Source of the DNA: an uncultured Eubacteriales bacterium
Lineage (GTDB): Bacteria > Bacillota_A > Clostridia > Christensenellales > Aristaeellaceae
NCBI GenBank assembly: GCA_902766515.1
Contig: CACXEB010000474.1
Span: forward strand, 1 to 7,895
Direction of reading: 5' to 3'
DNA length: 7,895 bases
Positions 1 through 6,852 of the stretch are shown here, piece after piece; position 1 is the stretch's first letter, and each line of letters starts with the position of its first letter. Made by a program: the position numbers and the translations under genes. The notes beneath the pieces are model-generated. The model saw only the letters and a program-made list of their open reading frames with translations. It was not told the DNA's origin and ran no database searches.

Positions 1-2
1 CG

Positions 3-842
3 TATGAGGACGCGGCTGTCCGGAATGATGATCCGGCTGCGCTGTCGGATGCCCCGGTGTTTGCGTATGATGAGCTGACCGGTGGCAATGACCTGGCGGT
101 GAAGGTCACGGAGGCCAGGGCATACCAGCGGCTGACGGAAGGCGCGAACGCCAATTATCGCGAGCTTGTGATTGAGCTGGGCGTCATCAATACGGCCGCA
201 TCGGCGCGGACGCTGCGGGATACCGCGCAGGCGGCGCTGACGTTCCGCGATAAATACAGCTTTGATCCGGAGATCACGTATTCCGCGGATGAACTTGATA
301 CGCTTGAAACGGGGAGCATCCGCCTCCGCTTCAATGTGCCGGTCATGGTGATCAACGGCAAGGATGAGGAAGTCCGGCTGAGCCTGACCGTCAACGGCGT
401 CCCGGTGGAGACGGGATTCCGGATCAGCCAGCATGGGGAAGGGATCCACGCGTACAGCATATTCCGCAGCGACCGCATCCACTGGGACGCCGCGAAAGAA
501 GCATGCGCGGCGCTTGGCGGTTACCTGGTCACGATCGCCGATGCGGCGGAGAATGAATTCGTGAAATCGCTGGTTGCCACCAATGAGCTGATCTGGTATG
601 GCGGTTACACTGACGATAGCCGGCAGCAGTGGTACTGGGTGACCGGCGAGGCGTTTGCCTTTACCGAATGGCGGGGAGGCGTACCGGATAACTGGGCAGG
701 CAAGGAGTTTGTGCTTTATCGGGATAATGCCCGCCTGTGGAATGACGGATGGCGGGACTCGGACGATGTCAGCCTGTACATCTGCGAATGGGACGACGTA
801 TCCCTGGTGCCGGAAGACATCGTTTACACCCTGTTTCCCTGA
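3..842 (+). CDS. C-terminal part of exported C-type lectin-domain protein (5' end outside window)
   Basis: The frame is open from the left edge, so the GTG at 57 is probably an internal valine rather than the start; no ribosome binding site precedes it. A beta-module of the type found throughout this operon spans about 100-415, with the core strand ALTFRDKYSFD at 234-266 and RLRFNVP about 25 residues later. A C-type lectin fold follows at about 447-791. It shows the WDAAKEAC helix, ACAALGGYLVTI, WYGGY in the WIGL position, a WND triplet at 738-746, and a final YICEW. The two cysteines at the canonical outer disulfide positions are present. The usual EPN/QPD calcium and sugar loop reads VPDN. 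The protein aligns with the last 270 or so residues of the next gene, including the linker before the module and the tail DDVSLVPE. The missing part is therefore probably a signal peptide with more modules. Likely a surface or secreted binding protein; ligand unknown. Confidence 0.85.
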   Translation, partial: YEDAAVRNDDPAALSDAPVFAYDELTGGNDLAVKVTEARAYQRLTEGANANYRELVIELGVINTAASARTLRDTAQAALTFRDKYSFDPEITYSADELDTLETGSIRLRFNVPVMVINGKDEEVRLSLTVNGVPVETGFRISQHGEGIHAYSIFRSDRIHWDAAKEACAALGGYLVTIADAAENEFVKSLVATNELIWYGGYTDDSRQQWYWVTGEAFAFTEWRGGVPDNWAGKEFVLYRDNARLWNDGWRDSDDVSLYICEWDDVSLVPEDIVYTLFP

Positions 843-861
843 CGGAATGGCATCATAAATG

Positions 862-868
862 AAGGAGG
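862..868 (+). promoter_or_regulatory. Strong ribosome binding site for the 706-residue gene
   Basis: AAGGAGG lies 7 bases before the ATG at 876 and fixes that start. It sits in the 33-base gap after the first gene. The preceding bases (CATCATAAATG) resemble those before the binding site at 3044 (ATCATAATCATA), as expected if gene and leader were duplicated together. Confidence 0.85.
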
Positions 869-875
869 CTTTGAA

Positions 876-2996
876 ATGCTGAAAAGAATGCTGGCTGCCC
901 TGCTCTGCCTTGCCTGTCTGACGGCCTGCGCCGCGGCGGAGGGGCTGTCGGGGATCGGGCTGCTGCCCACGGTGGACCCGATCCTCCCGGCGGACGAGCT
1001 GACCCTTGCGACCTTCGGAAGCGACCTGGCGCTGGAGCTCCGGTTCACGAAGCAGACGCTGCAGACCGCCCATCCGCTGAACGGGTCGGAGGCGGAGGAA
1101 GGGTATGCTTACCTGATCCTGGATTTTGAAATCGGCAACTATGACCTGGCAGACTATGTGCTGGCCGACAGCGTGAGCGCCCGCCTGGACTATGCCGGCG
1201 CGTTCACCTATGACGCGGAATGCGTCTTCGAGAAGGAATCGCTGCCGATGCTGGTGGATACCACGGGCTGCTTCATCTTCAGCCTGCCCGGCGCGGTGGC
1301 GGCGGACAATACGGGCAAGCTGGTCCTGGAGCTGACGATCAGCGACAGCGTGTCCAGTGCGTACATCGACGTCTCCGGCGAGGCGCTCGCCCTGGGCTTC
1401 ACGCCCGCGGAAGCGGCGGCGACGGGCCTGACCGTCACCCCGGCCGGGGAAAAGATCTGCCTGGCGTGGAACGGGCAGCAGGATGACACCTACCGGTATA
1501 TCGTTGTCACCGCCGAGGCGTTCAACAACAGCGTGACGCCCAGGACCGTGGCGGAGAGCATCGCGGCCAGCCTGACCTACCGGGGCGTGTACATCTACCC
1601 CGCCGCGGTGGAATCGGCGAAGCCGGTCATCGATCCGATGGCGACACAGACGGTCCAGCTGGTGTTCCGGGTGCCCTACCTGGTCGCCTTTGACCAGCGG
1701 GGGACGATGAACGTTTCGATCACGGCCGACGGCGTGCCCCAGTCCTTTGTCCCCGACCTGGAAGCTTCCATGCCCCATACGCACGCCTACGTGAAGTACA
1801 TGGAAAAGATCAGCTGGGAGGACGCCCGGAAGAAATGCGAGGACCTGGGCGGCCACCTCGTCACGATCACCAGCCAGGCGGAGAGCGATTTCGTGAATGC
1901 CCTGGTCGGCCGGAATGAAGGTCCCTGGCTCGGCGCGTACGCGGACGAGAACCGCCAGTGGCACTGGATCACGGGCGAGCCGTTTGAATTCACCAACTGG
2001 TACAAAACCGAGCCGGACGACAAGAACGGCACCCAGATGTACCTGGCCTATTACAACTCGGACCACCAGTGGGGCGACTTTGTCCTCAGTGGGAAGTCAA
2101 GCCGCTGGAACATCGACGGCTTTATCTGCGAGTGGGAGTCTGCGGACGCGTGCCCCGAGGAATCACCGGCGGTGCTGGAGGTCGACGACCAGCGGATGGG
2201 CGCGGAGCCGGACTTCCGCTATGAGGCGCTGACCGCCCAGGAGGGCCTGCAGGCCGCGATCGCCGGTTACCGGTCCTACCTGAACCTGACCAACGGCTAC
2301 GACGACAGCTACCGCGACCTGGTGATGGAGCTGAAGGTCATCAACCGCGGCCTGACCCGGATGTCGCTGGACGGCACCGTGCAGGCGGCGCTGGATTTCC
2401 GCGGCCGCTACACGTTTGATCCGGCGGTGACGTACCTGACCGACGCGCTGGACGCGCTGGAGGTGGGGGACGTGCGGCTGACCTTCCGCCTGCCTTCGAT
2501 GGTGCTGAAGGCGAAGGATGCCGACGTGAACCTGACGCTGACCGTGGACGGCCAGGCCGTCGGGACGGAGAGCTTCCAGGTGAGCCGCTGTGCGGAAGCC
2601 CGGCATGCCTACGCCGTGATCCGGGAGCGGGTCGACTGGGAACCGGCCAAAGCGGCCTGCGCGGCGCTGGGCGGCTACCTGGTGACCATCACGGACGCCG
2701 CGGAGAACGCCTTTGTCCAGTCCCTCTATCCGAAGAAGGAAAAGTACTGGTACGGCGGCTATGCCGACCAGGACCGCAACTGGTACTGGGTGACCGGCGA
2801 ACCGTTCGTCTATGCCGACTGGGGCAGCGGCGAACCGAACAATTACAATAGAAAGCAGTATTGGCTGGCCAGCTATGACGGGCAGTTCGCCGACAGCACC
2901 AGCCAGGCGTCCGAATGGAGCAAATCGGGCTATATCTGTGAGTGGGACGATGTGTCCCTGGTGCCGGAAGGCGTCGAATACCAGGTCTTTGAGTGA
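876..2996 (+). CDS. Exported protein with three beta-modules and two C-type lectin domains
   Basis: Complete 706-residue protein. The N-terminus has MLKR, a hydrophobic core and L15-T16-A17-C18, which fits a lipobox; AAA-E at 19-22 also fits signal peptidase I, so lipid anchoring is likely but not certain. Domain order: beta-module about 45-155, beta-module about 180-288, C-type lectin 303-420, beta-module 446-565, C-type lectin 577-690, short tail. Each lectin domain keeps the outer disulfide pair (C321/C418 and C595/C688), a WLGAY or WYGGY strand and a final CEW. The first has EPD (379-381) and WGD (399-401) at the calcium and sugar positions. The second has EPNN (653-656) but FAD (671-673) in place of WND. 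C-type lectin folds often bind glycans or proteins through these loops; which applies here is unknown. The second half is a paralogue of the preceding gene. Probably an extracellular adhesin or carbohydrate-binding protein. Confidence 0.9.
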   Translation: MLKRMLAALLCLACLTACAAAEGLSGIGLLPTVDPILPADELTLATFGSDLALELRFTKQTLQTAHPLNGSEAEEGYAYLILDFEIGNYDLADYVLADSVSARLDYAGAFTYDAECVFEKESLPMLVDTTGCFIFSLPGAVAADNTGKLVLELTISDSVSSAYIDVSGEALALGFTPAEAAATGLTVTPAGEKICLAWNGQQDDTYRYIVVTAEAFNNSVTPRTVAESIAASLTYRGVYIYPAAVESAKPVIDPMATQTVQLVFRVPYLVAFDQRGTMNVSITADGVPQSFVPDLEASMPHTHAYVKYMEKISWEDARKKCEDLGGHLVTITSQAESDFVNALVGRNEGPWLGAYADENRQWHWITGEPFEFTNWYKTEPDDKNGTQMYLAYYNSDHQWGDFVLSGKSSRWNIDGFICEWESADACPEESPAVLEVDDQRMGAEPDFRYEALTAQEGLQAAIAGYRSYLNLTNGYDDSYRDLVMELKVINRGLTRMSLDGTVQAALDFRGRYTFDPAVTYLTDALDALEVGDVRLTFRLPSMVLKAKDADVNLTLTVDGQAVGTESFQVSRCAEARHAYAVIRERVDWEPAKAACAALGGYLVTITDAAENAFVQSLYPKKEKYWYGGYADQDRNWYWVTGEPFVYADWGSGEPNNYNRKQYWLASYDGQFADSTSQASEWSKSGYICEWDDVSLVPEGVEYQVFE

Positions 2997-3043
2997 CCGG
3001 CGGCCCCGGATGAAAACCGGATGCATATCGCTATCATAATCAT

Positions 3044-3051
3044 AAAGGAGG
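3044..3051 (+). promoter_or_regulatory. Strong ribosome binding site that selects a GTG start
   Basis: AAAGGAGG lies 9 bases before the GTG at 3061. An ATG at 3053 is too close to the site and reads only three codons before a stop, so the GTG opening the signal peptide is the real start. The site sits in an AT-rich patch of the 64-base gap, which otherwise holds no convincing promoter or terminator. Confidence 0.85.
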
Positions 3052-3060
3052 AATGATACC

Positions 3061-3912
3061 GTGAAGAAACTGTCGATCGTGCTGCTGGCGATGCTGCTGG
3101 TCACGTCCATGGCCTGGGCGGAAAGCCCCGCGACGGTGCCGCCGCAGCTGGAAGGCCTGGATCTCGTGGTGCCGGAGCCCACGGAGGAGGACCTGCTGAT
3201 CACCGTGGCGGACATCCTGGAGATCCGTCCGCACAAGGCGGTGATCATGGAAACCCTGGGCGCCTATGGCGAGGCCAGCGACGACAAGAACCAGTTCGTC
3301 TGCATCGACCTGGACGTCTGCAACGTGTCCTTTGAGAACGTTGACCTGGCGTATATGCTGCAGGCGGAACTGTCGTACCAGGGGAGATACAGCTTCAGCC
3401 TCTATGAAAAGCCGGCGGTGACCGACGTGCAGCGCCTGCTTACGGGGACGTGGCGCGGCACGTACGTCAAGGCGCCGGAGCGCAGGGAGTGCATCCTGGA
3501 GATCCAGTCCGTAGCGGAGGATGACACCTTCGAAGGCGTCTTCACGTTCAACGGTTATGATACCAGCGACGTGCCGTATGGATCCTATACCGTCCGGGGC
3601 CAGTTTGATTCATCCTACGGGACCGTCACCTATAAAGGCGTGTCATGGATCGAGCGCCCGGGCACCTGGACCATGCTGGAGGAGACGTACCAGACCGTGC
3701 TGGACGGCCGCTTCCTGAGCGGCATCTCCACGGGCTTCCCGATCTATATGGAAAAGGAGCAGAACGGGTCGGGCAGCGCCGAGCTGGGCGTGCTGGAGGA
3801 AACCACCTATCATTTATGTTTCCTGGTGCCGAACCGTGTGGCGGCGGACCTGGACAACTGCAAGGTCACCCTGAACGTGTATGACGGACAGTATGACCTG
3901 CCTTTGAAGTAA
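3061..3912 (+). CDS. Secreted protein: beta-module interrupted by a lipocalin-like beta domain
   Basis: 283 residues with a signal peptide (MKKL, hydrophobic core, cleavage probably after AWA at 18-20). A beta-module begins at about 48 with the strand FVCIDLDVCNVS and the core strand ELSYQGRYSFS (103-113). Its closing strands, HLCFLVP (251-257) and CKVTLNVYDG (267-276), appear only after a gap of about 105 residues. That gap (about 123-228) has its own pattern: LLTGTWRGTY, then CILEIQS, GVFTFNGY, YGSYTVRGQFD, GTVTYKGVSWIERPG and LDGRFLSG. This resembles the GxWxGxY...GSY...WIxRP beta domain I recall from other bacterial exported proteins, possibly lipocalin-like; that assignment is from memory of family patterns. 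There are no catalytic residues I can point to and no lectin domain. It shares the operon with module-bearing neighbours and probably acts outside the membrane. Role unknown. Confidence 0.85.
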   Translation: MKKLSIVLLAMLLVTSMAWAESPATVPPQLEGLDLVVPEPTEEDLLITVADILEIRPHKAVIMETLGAYGEASDDKNQFVCIDLDVCNVSFENVDLAYMLQAELSYQGRYSFSLYEKPAVTDVQRLLTGTWRGTYVKAPERRECILEIQSVAEDDTFEGVFTFNGYDTSDVPYGSYTVRGQFDSSYGTVTYKGVSWIERPGTWTMLEETYQTVLDGRFLSGISTGFPIYMEKEQNGSGSAELGVLEETTYHLCFLVPNRVAADLDNCKVTLNVYDGQYDLPLK

Positions 3913-3918
3913 TGTATT

Positions 3919-3924
3919 AAAGGA
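3919..3924 (+). promoter_or_regulatory. Ribosome binding site for the repeat lipoprotein
   Basis: AAAGGA lies 7 bases before the ATG at 3932, in the 19-base gap. It is weaker than the sites of the two preceding genes. The GTG at 3928 is out of frame with the protein, and the ATG opening MKRK fits a lipoprotein signal peptide exactly. Confidence 0.7.
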
Positions 3925-3931
3925 AAAGTGT

Positions 3932-5986
3932 ATGAAAAGAAAACTGATCGTATTCTGCCTGCTGCTGCTGTCGGTGGCGCTGCTGCTGACCGCCTGCGGG
4001 CCGAACAATGCCGAAAGGTATGAGGAAGCCAAGAAGCTCCTGTACAACCGCCAGTACGCGGAGGCGGTCAAGGCCTTTGAGGAGCTGAAAGGCTACGAGG
4101 ACAGCTCCAAGTACGCCACCTATGCCAAGCTGCTGGACTTTGGCGACCAGGGCCAGTATGACGACGCGATCAGCGGCCTAAGGAGCATGGGCGATTTCGC
4201 GGACGCTACGCTGGAGGCGATCTACTACACGGCGCGCAAGCAGGAAAGCGTGGAAGCCTATGAGGAAGCCACGGACAGCTACACCCGCGTGATCACCTTC
4301 CGCGACAGCATGGCGCGGCGCTCGGCCCTGCCGGACAAGATCCTGGACCGGGATTTCCGCAACGCGTCCGCGGCGCTGAAGGCGGAATCCATCTGGTACG
4401 TGTACAGCGATTTCGAGTCGCTGGCATCGAAAACCTACAGCGACGCGCCGAAGGCGATGTTTGAGAAGATCGCCGGGCTTGCGAAGGAAATGCAGGACGC
4501 CCGGCGCTATGAGGACGCCTATGCCCTGCTGGGCATCCTGCAGCGCGCGGGCTATGAGGAAGCGGCCGGCATGTATCTGGACGCCCAGTTCGCGGAAGCG
4601 GATGACCGGCTGAAGAACGGCGACCTGGACAACGCGCTCAGCATGTTCACCATGCTGTCCGAGGCGGAGTATGCCGCCGCCGATGAGAAGATCCTGGAGA
4701 CCCGCTACGCGTTGGGCAAGCGGGCGCTGGAGGAGGACCGGCTGGAGGAGGCCAAGGCGATTTTCGCCGAGCTGGCCGAAAAGGAATACGCGGACGCCGC
4801 GACCCAGTTCACCGAATGCCTGTACCGCCAGGCGCTCGCCGTGGAAGCCCGGGGCAAGCGCTATGCGCAGGAGGCGTATGACGCCTTCGCTGCGCTGGGC
4901 GATTATTCGGACAGCGCCGCGCACGCCGCGGCCTATACGGACGCGTATGCCGCCGCGGAGCAGCTGATCGCGGACGGCGCGTACATGGACGCGAAGGCGG
5001 CCTTCGACGCGCTGGGCAATTACGCGGACAGCGCGGCGCGGATGACGGAGTGCGATTACCTGTACGCGGGCGCCCTGCTGGAAGCAGGGAACATCGAAGA
5101 AGCCCGCGCCCTGTACGTGCAGCTGGGCGATTATGAAAACAGCGCGGAGCGCATCCTCGCGTGCGACTACCAGGCGGCGCTCTGGACCCTGGAATCCGGC
5201 GCGTTTGACGACGCGAAGGCGCAGTTCGCCGCGCTGGGAGATTACGAGGACAGCGCCCGCATGGTGCAGGAGTGCGATTACCGGAAAGCCGCCGCCCTGG
5301 TTGAAGCCGGGGAGGACGAGGCCGCCTACGCGCTGTACCAGACGCTGAAAGGCTATGCCGACACCGACGAGATCCTGACCGCCGATCCGAAGATGGTTGC
5401 GGTGACCCGTCTGCTGGCCCTGCGGGAGCGCTGGGCGGTCGGCAATACCGTCGCCTTCGGCCGGACGGAGCAGGACGGCGACACGGAAAACGGCGAAGAG
5501 CCGATCGAGTGGCGGATCATCGACGCGAACGGCGACGAGCGGCTGGTGATCAGCGCCCGGGCGCTCGCGGCGTCCTGCTACAACGAGGCGATGATGACGG
5601 CGACGGATTGGGAAAGCTGTTCCCTCCATGCCTGGCTCGGCGGTTTCTCGGAGACCGCGCTGGCCGGCGTCGCGTTCCGGGAAACGGGCCTGCTGACCGT
5701 GGCGGAGGCCCGGAGCCTGTTTGCGGACGACGGTGACCGCTGCGCGTCCTTCACGCCGGCGGCATACGCGGCGGCCTGCGCGTGGGCGGAAGCCCAGATG
5801 ATGCCCCCGCCCGCGGAGGACCAGCAGGCAGGCTGGTGGCTCCGGGACAGCGGCAGCGACGCCACCCTGGCCGCGGCGGTGAACGCGAACGGCAGCGTGA
5901 ACGCGAGCGGCGATTTTGCGGATATCGGTACCTATGGCGTGCGGCCGGTGATCTGGCTGACGATATTTGAAACGGAGGAGCCCTGA
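3932..5986 (+). CDS. Lipoprotein with TPR-like repeats and C-terminal DUF6273-like domain
   Basis: 684 residues. The signal peptide ends in a classic lipobox, L19-T20-A21-C22-G23, so the mature protein should be anchored by a lipid on the outer face of the membrane. Residues about 27-482 form roughly ten helical repeats of the type A..L...G.Y.eA...F..LGDYxDS, common in clostridial exported proteins and related to tetratricopeptide repeats, which bind other proteins. The last five are regular, with LGDY-type turns at 322, 361, 398, 435 and 472. Residues about 503-680 match DUF6273: VAFGR, PIEWRIID, the block around CYNEAMM and DWESCSLHAWL, then WWLRDSG and GVRPVIW. The family usually has LRxWLN where this protein has LHAWLG. 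DUF6273 has no firmly assigned function that I know of. It is the only protein here without the beta-module and could serve as the anchored scaffold for its exported neighbours; that role is inference. Confidence 0.88.
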   Translation: MKRKLIVFCLLLLSVALLLTACGPNNAERYEEAKKLLYNRQYAEAVKAFEELKGYEDSSKYATYAKLLDFGDQGQYDDAISGLRSMGDFADATLEAIYYTARKQESVEAYEEATDSYTRVITFRDSMARRSALPDKILDRDFRNASAALKAESIWYVYSDFESLASKTYSDAPKAMFEKIAGLAKEMQDARRYEDAYALLGILQRAGYEEAAGMYLDAQFAEADDRLKNGDLDNALSMFTMLSEAEYAAADEKILETRYALGKRALEEDRLEEAKAIFAELAEKEYADAATQFTECLYRQALAVEARGKRYAQEAYDAFAALGDYSDSAAHAAAYTDAYAAAEQLIADGAYMDAKAAFDALGNYADSAARMTECDYLYAGALLEAGNIEEARALYVQLGDYENSAERILACDYQAALWTLESGAFDDAKAQFAALGDYEDSARMVQECDYRKAAALVEAGEDEAAYALYQTLKGYADTDEILTADPKMVAVTRLLALRERWAVGNTVAFGRTEQDGDTENGEEPIEWRIIDANGDERLVISARALAASCYNEAMMTATDWESCSLHAWLGGFSETALAGVAFRETGLLTVAEARSLFADDGDRCASFTPAAYAAACAWAEAQMMPPPAEDQQAGWWLRDSGSDATLAAAVNANGSVNASGDFADIGTYGVRPVIWLTIFETEEP
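4823..5377 (+). repeat. Five tandem 37-39-residue TPR-like protein repeats
   Basis: This is the most regular part of the repeat region of the lipoprotein (residues 298-482). The turn motif LGDYSDS, LGNYADS, LGDYENS, LGDYEDS, LKGYADT recurs with spacings of 39, 37, 37 and 37 residues. A CDY motif recurs at residues 374, 411 and 448, exactly 37 apart. The repeats are conserved as protein but diverged as DNA, so they look old rather than freshly expanded. Confidence 0.85.
5974..5980 (+). promoter_or_regulatory. Ribosome binding site inside the end of the upstream gene
   Basis: GGAGGAG overlaps the last codons of the repeat lipoprotein and lies 8 bases before the ATG at 5989. Only two bases separate the stop and the next start, so translation of the two genes is probably coupled. 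Confidence 0.8.
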
Positions 5987-5988
5987 AT

Positions 5989-6852
5989 ATGAAAAAGACT
6001 TGGATCGTATGGCTGCTGGCGGCATTGCTGGCGTACGGCGCGTGCGCCTGCGCGGAGGGCGGCCAGGTGACGCTGCTGCCGGACCAGGAGGCCGCGGGCG
6101 TCTTTGAGTGCACATTGGGGGATATGACCCTCTCCGCGGAGCGCAACGGCATGACGAAGGACCAGCACAAGTGGCTGTACCTGGACATGAGCCTGATGAA
6201 CTGGACGGTGGAGGACAAGCCGTTGGCTCAGACGGTCTCCGCGGTGCTGACCTGGCAGGGCAATTACAAATTCCAGGCGGAAATCGTCTGCGACCGGACG
6301 GTCATCCAGCCGCTGGTCAGCGCGACGGGAAAGCTCGTGTTCGAGCTGCCGGATATCGTGTGCCAGGCGGACGAGGAAACGCTGACCCTGACCCTGACCG
6401 CTGACGGCCAGCAGACGGTGGCACCGTTCCGCTGCCCGGCGGACGAGGGCAGCCAGATCGTGGCTTCCGGCTTCACCTATGCCGCCCGGCATGGCGACGC
6501 GGGCGACGTGCTGCCGCTGAAGGCCGTCCTCCTTGAAAATTATGAGGGTGAGACGGACGAGGCGTACCGCTGGATCGAGGTGTCCTTCAACGTGTTCAAC
6601 TGGTCGGAAAAGGCCTACGCGCCGACGGACATCAAGATGGTGCTGACCTACCTGAACCGGTACGGCTTTGAAGGGACCGTTACCTATGATTTTGAGACGC
6701 TGGCGCCGCTGACCTGCGGCAGCGGGCGGGCGCTGTACCGCGTGCCGCTGGCGGTCGTGAACGGCCAGGCAGGCAGCCTGGGGCTGAAGATCGGCGCGGG
6801 CGAACAGACCTGGGACGAAGCAATCACATTGACGGAGGATGAAGGCGTATGA
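5989..6852 (+). CDS. Secreted protein with two beta-modules
   Basis: 287 residues. The signal peptide runs MKKT, then a hydrophobic core, with cleavage probably after A20-C21-A22 before EGG. C19 lacks a good lipobox (YGA before it), so a free secreted form is favoured. Two beta-modules fill the mature protein. The first spans about 38-140, with core strand VLTWQGNYKFQ (86-96) and closing strand KLVFELP. The second spans about 160-275, with AYRWIEVSFNVFNW leading in, core strand VLTYLNRYGFE (218-228) and closing strand RALYRVP. The pattern (an 'N' after the first long strand, then a strand ending in VP) resembles DUF4352-type immunoglobulin-like domains; this is a fold-level guess. There is no lectin or enzyme domain. 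It is a close architectural twin of the next gene: the first core strand falls at residues 86-96 in both. Function unknown; probably binding or structural outside the cell. Confidence 0.85.
   Translation: MKKTWIVWLLAALLAYGACACAEGGQVTLLPDQEAAGVFECTLGDMTLSAERNGMTKDQHKWLYLDMSLMNWTVEDKPLAQTVSAVLTWQGNYKFQAEIVCDRTVIQPLVSATGKLVFELPDIVCQADEETLTLTLTADGQQTVAPFRCPADEGSQIVASGFTYAARHGDAGDVLPLKAVLLENYEGETDEAYRWIEVSFNVFNWSEKAYAPTDIKMVLTYLNRYGFEGTVTYDFETLAPLTCGSGRALYRVPLAVVNGQAGSLGLKIGAGEQTWDEAITLTEDEGV
6834..6838 (+). promoter_or_regulatory. Ribosome binding site for the last gene
   Basis: GGAGG lies 10 bases before the ATG at 6849, inside the preceding gene. A nearer ATG at 6839 directly follows the site but opens a frame without a signal peptide. 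The ATG at 6849, overlapping the upstream stop as ATGA, opens MKKS and a clear signal peptide and is preferred. Confidence 0.7.

Noticed and set aside
57..59. GTG at 57 as the start of the first gene
   Set aside because: The frame is open to the left edge, there is no ribosome binding site or signal peptide, and the upstream codons align with the linker of the paralogous second gene.
2997..3022. CCGG...CCGG inverted repeat as a possible terminator
   Set aside because: The stem would be only four base pairs and no run of T follows.
3011..3040. Possible promoter in the 64-base gap, with CATAAT at 3035-3040 as a -10 box
   Set aside because: The best spaced -35 candidate (TGAAAA at 3011) matches poorly, and transcription would begin on top of the ribosome binding site at 3044. 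The AT-rich patch is better explained as keeping the binding site unstructured.
2163..3248. A 361-codon open frame on the minus strand
   Set aside because: It opposes a lectin-domain gene and the start of the next gene, both with clear binding sites and signal peptides. Its composition (Arg, His, Gln, Val repeats) is that of a shadow frame.
5879..5914. Imperfect 18-base tandem repeat encoding VNANGS and VNASGD
   Set aside because: It falls in the strand-turn-strand part of the DUF6273-like domain, where such G/N-rich turns are normal, and two short imperfect copies do not suggest a separate element.
4178..6115. A 645-codon open frame on the minus strand opposite the repeat lipoprotein
   Set aside because: GC-rich coding DNA often leaves the opposite strand open. 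The product is rich in Arg, Gly and His with no recognisable domain. It would span two well-supported + strand genes.
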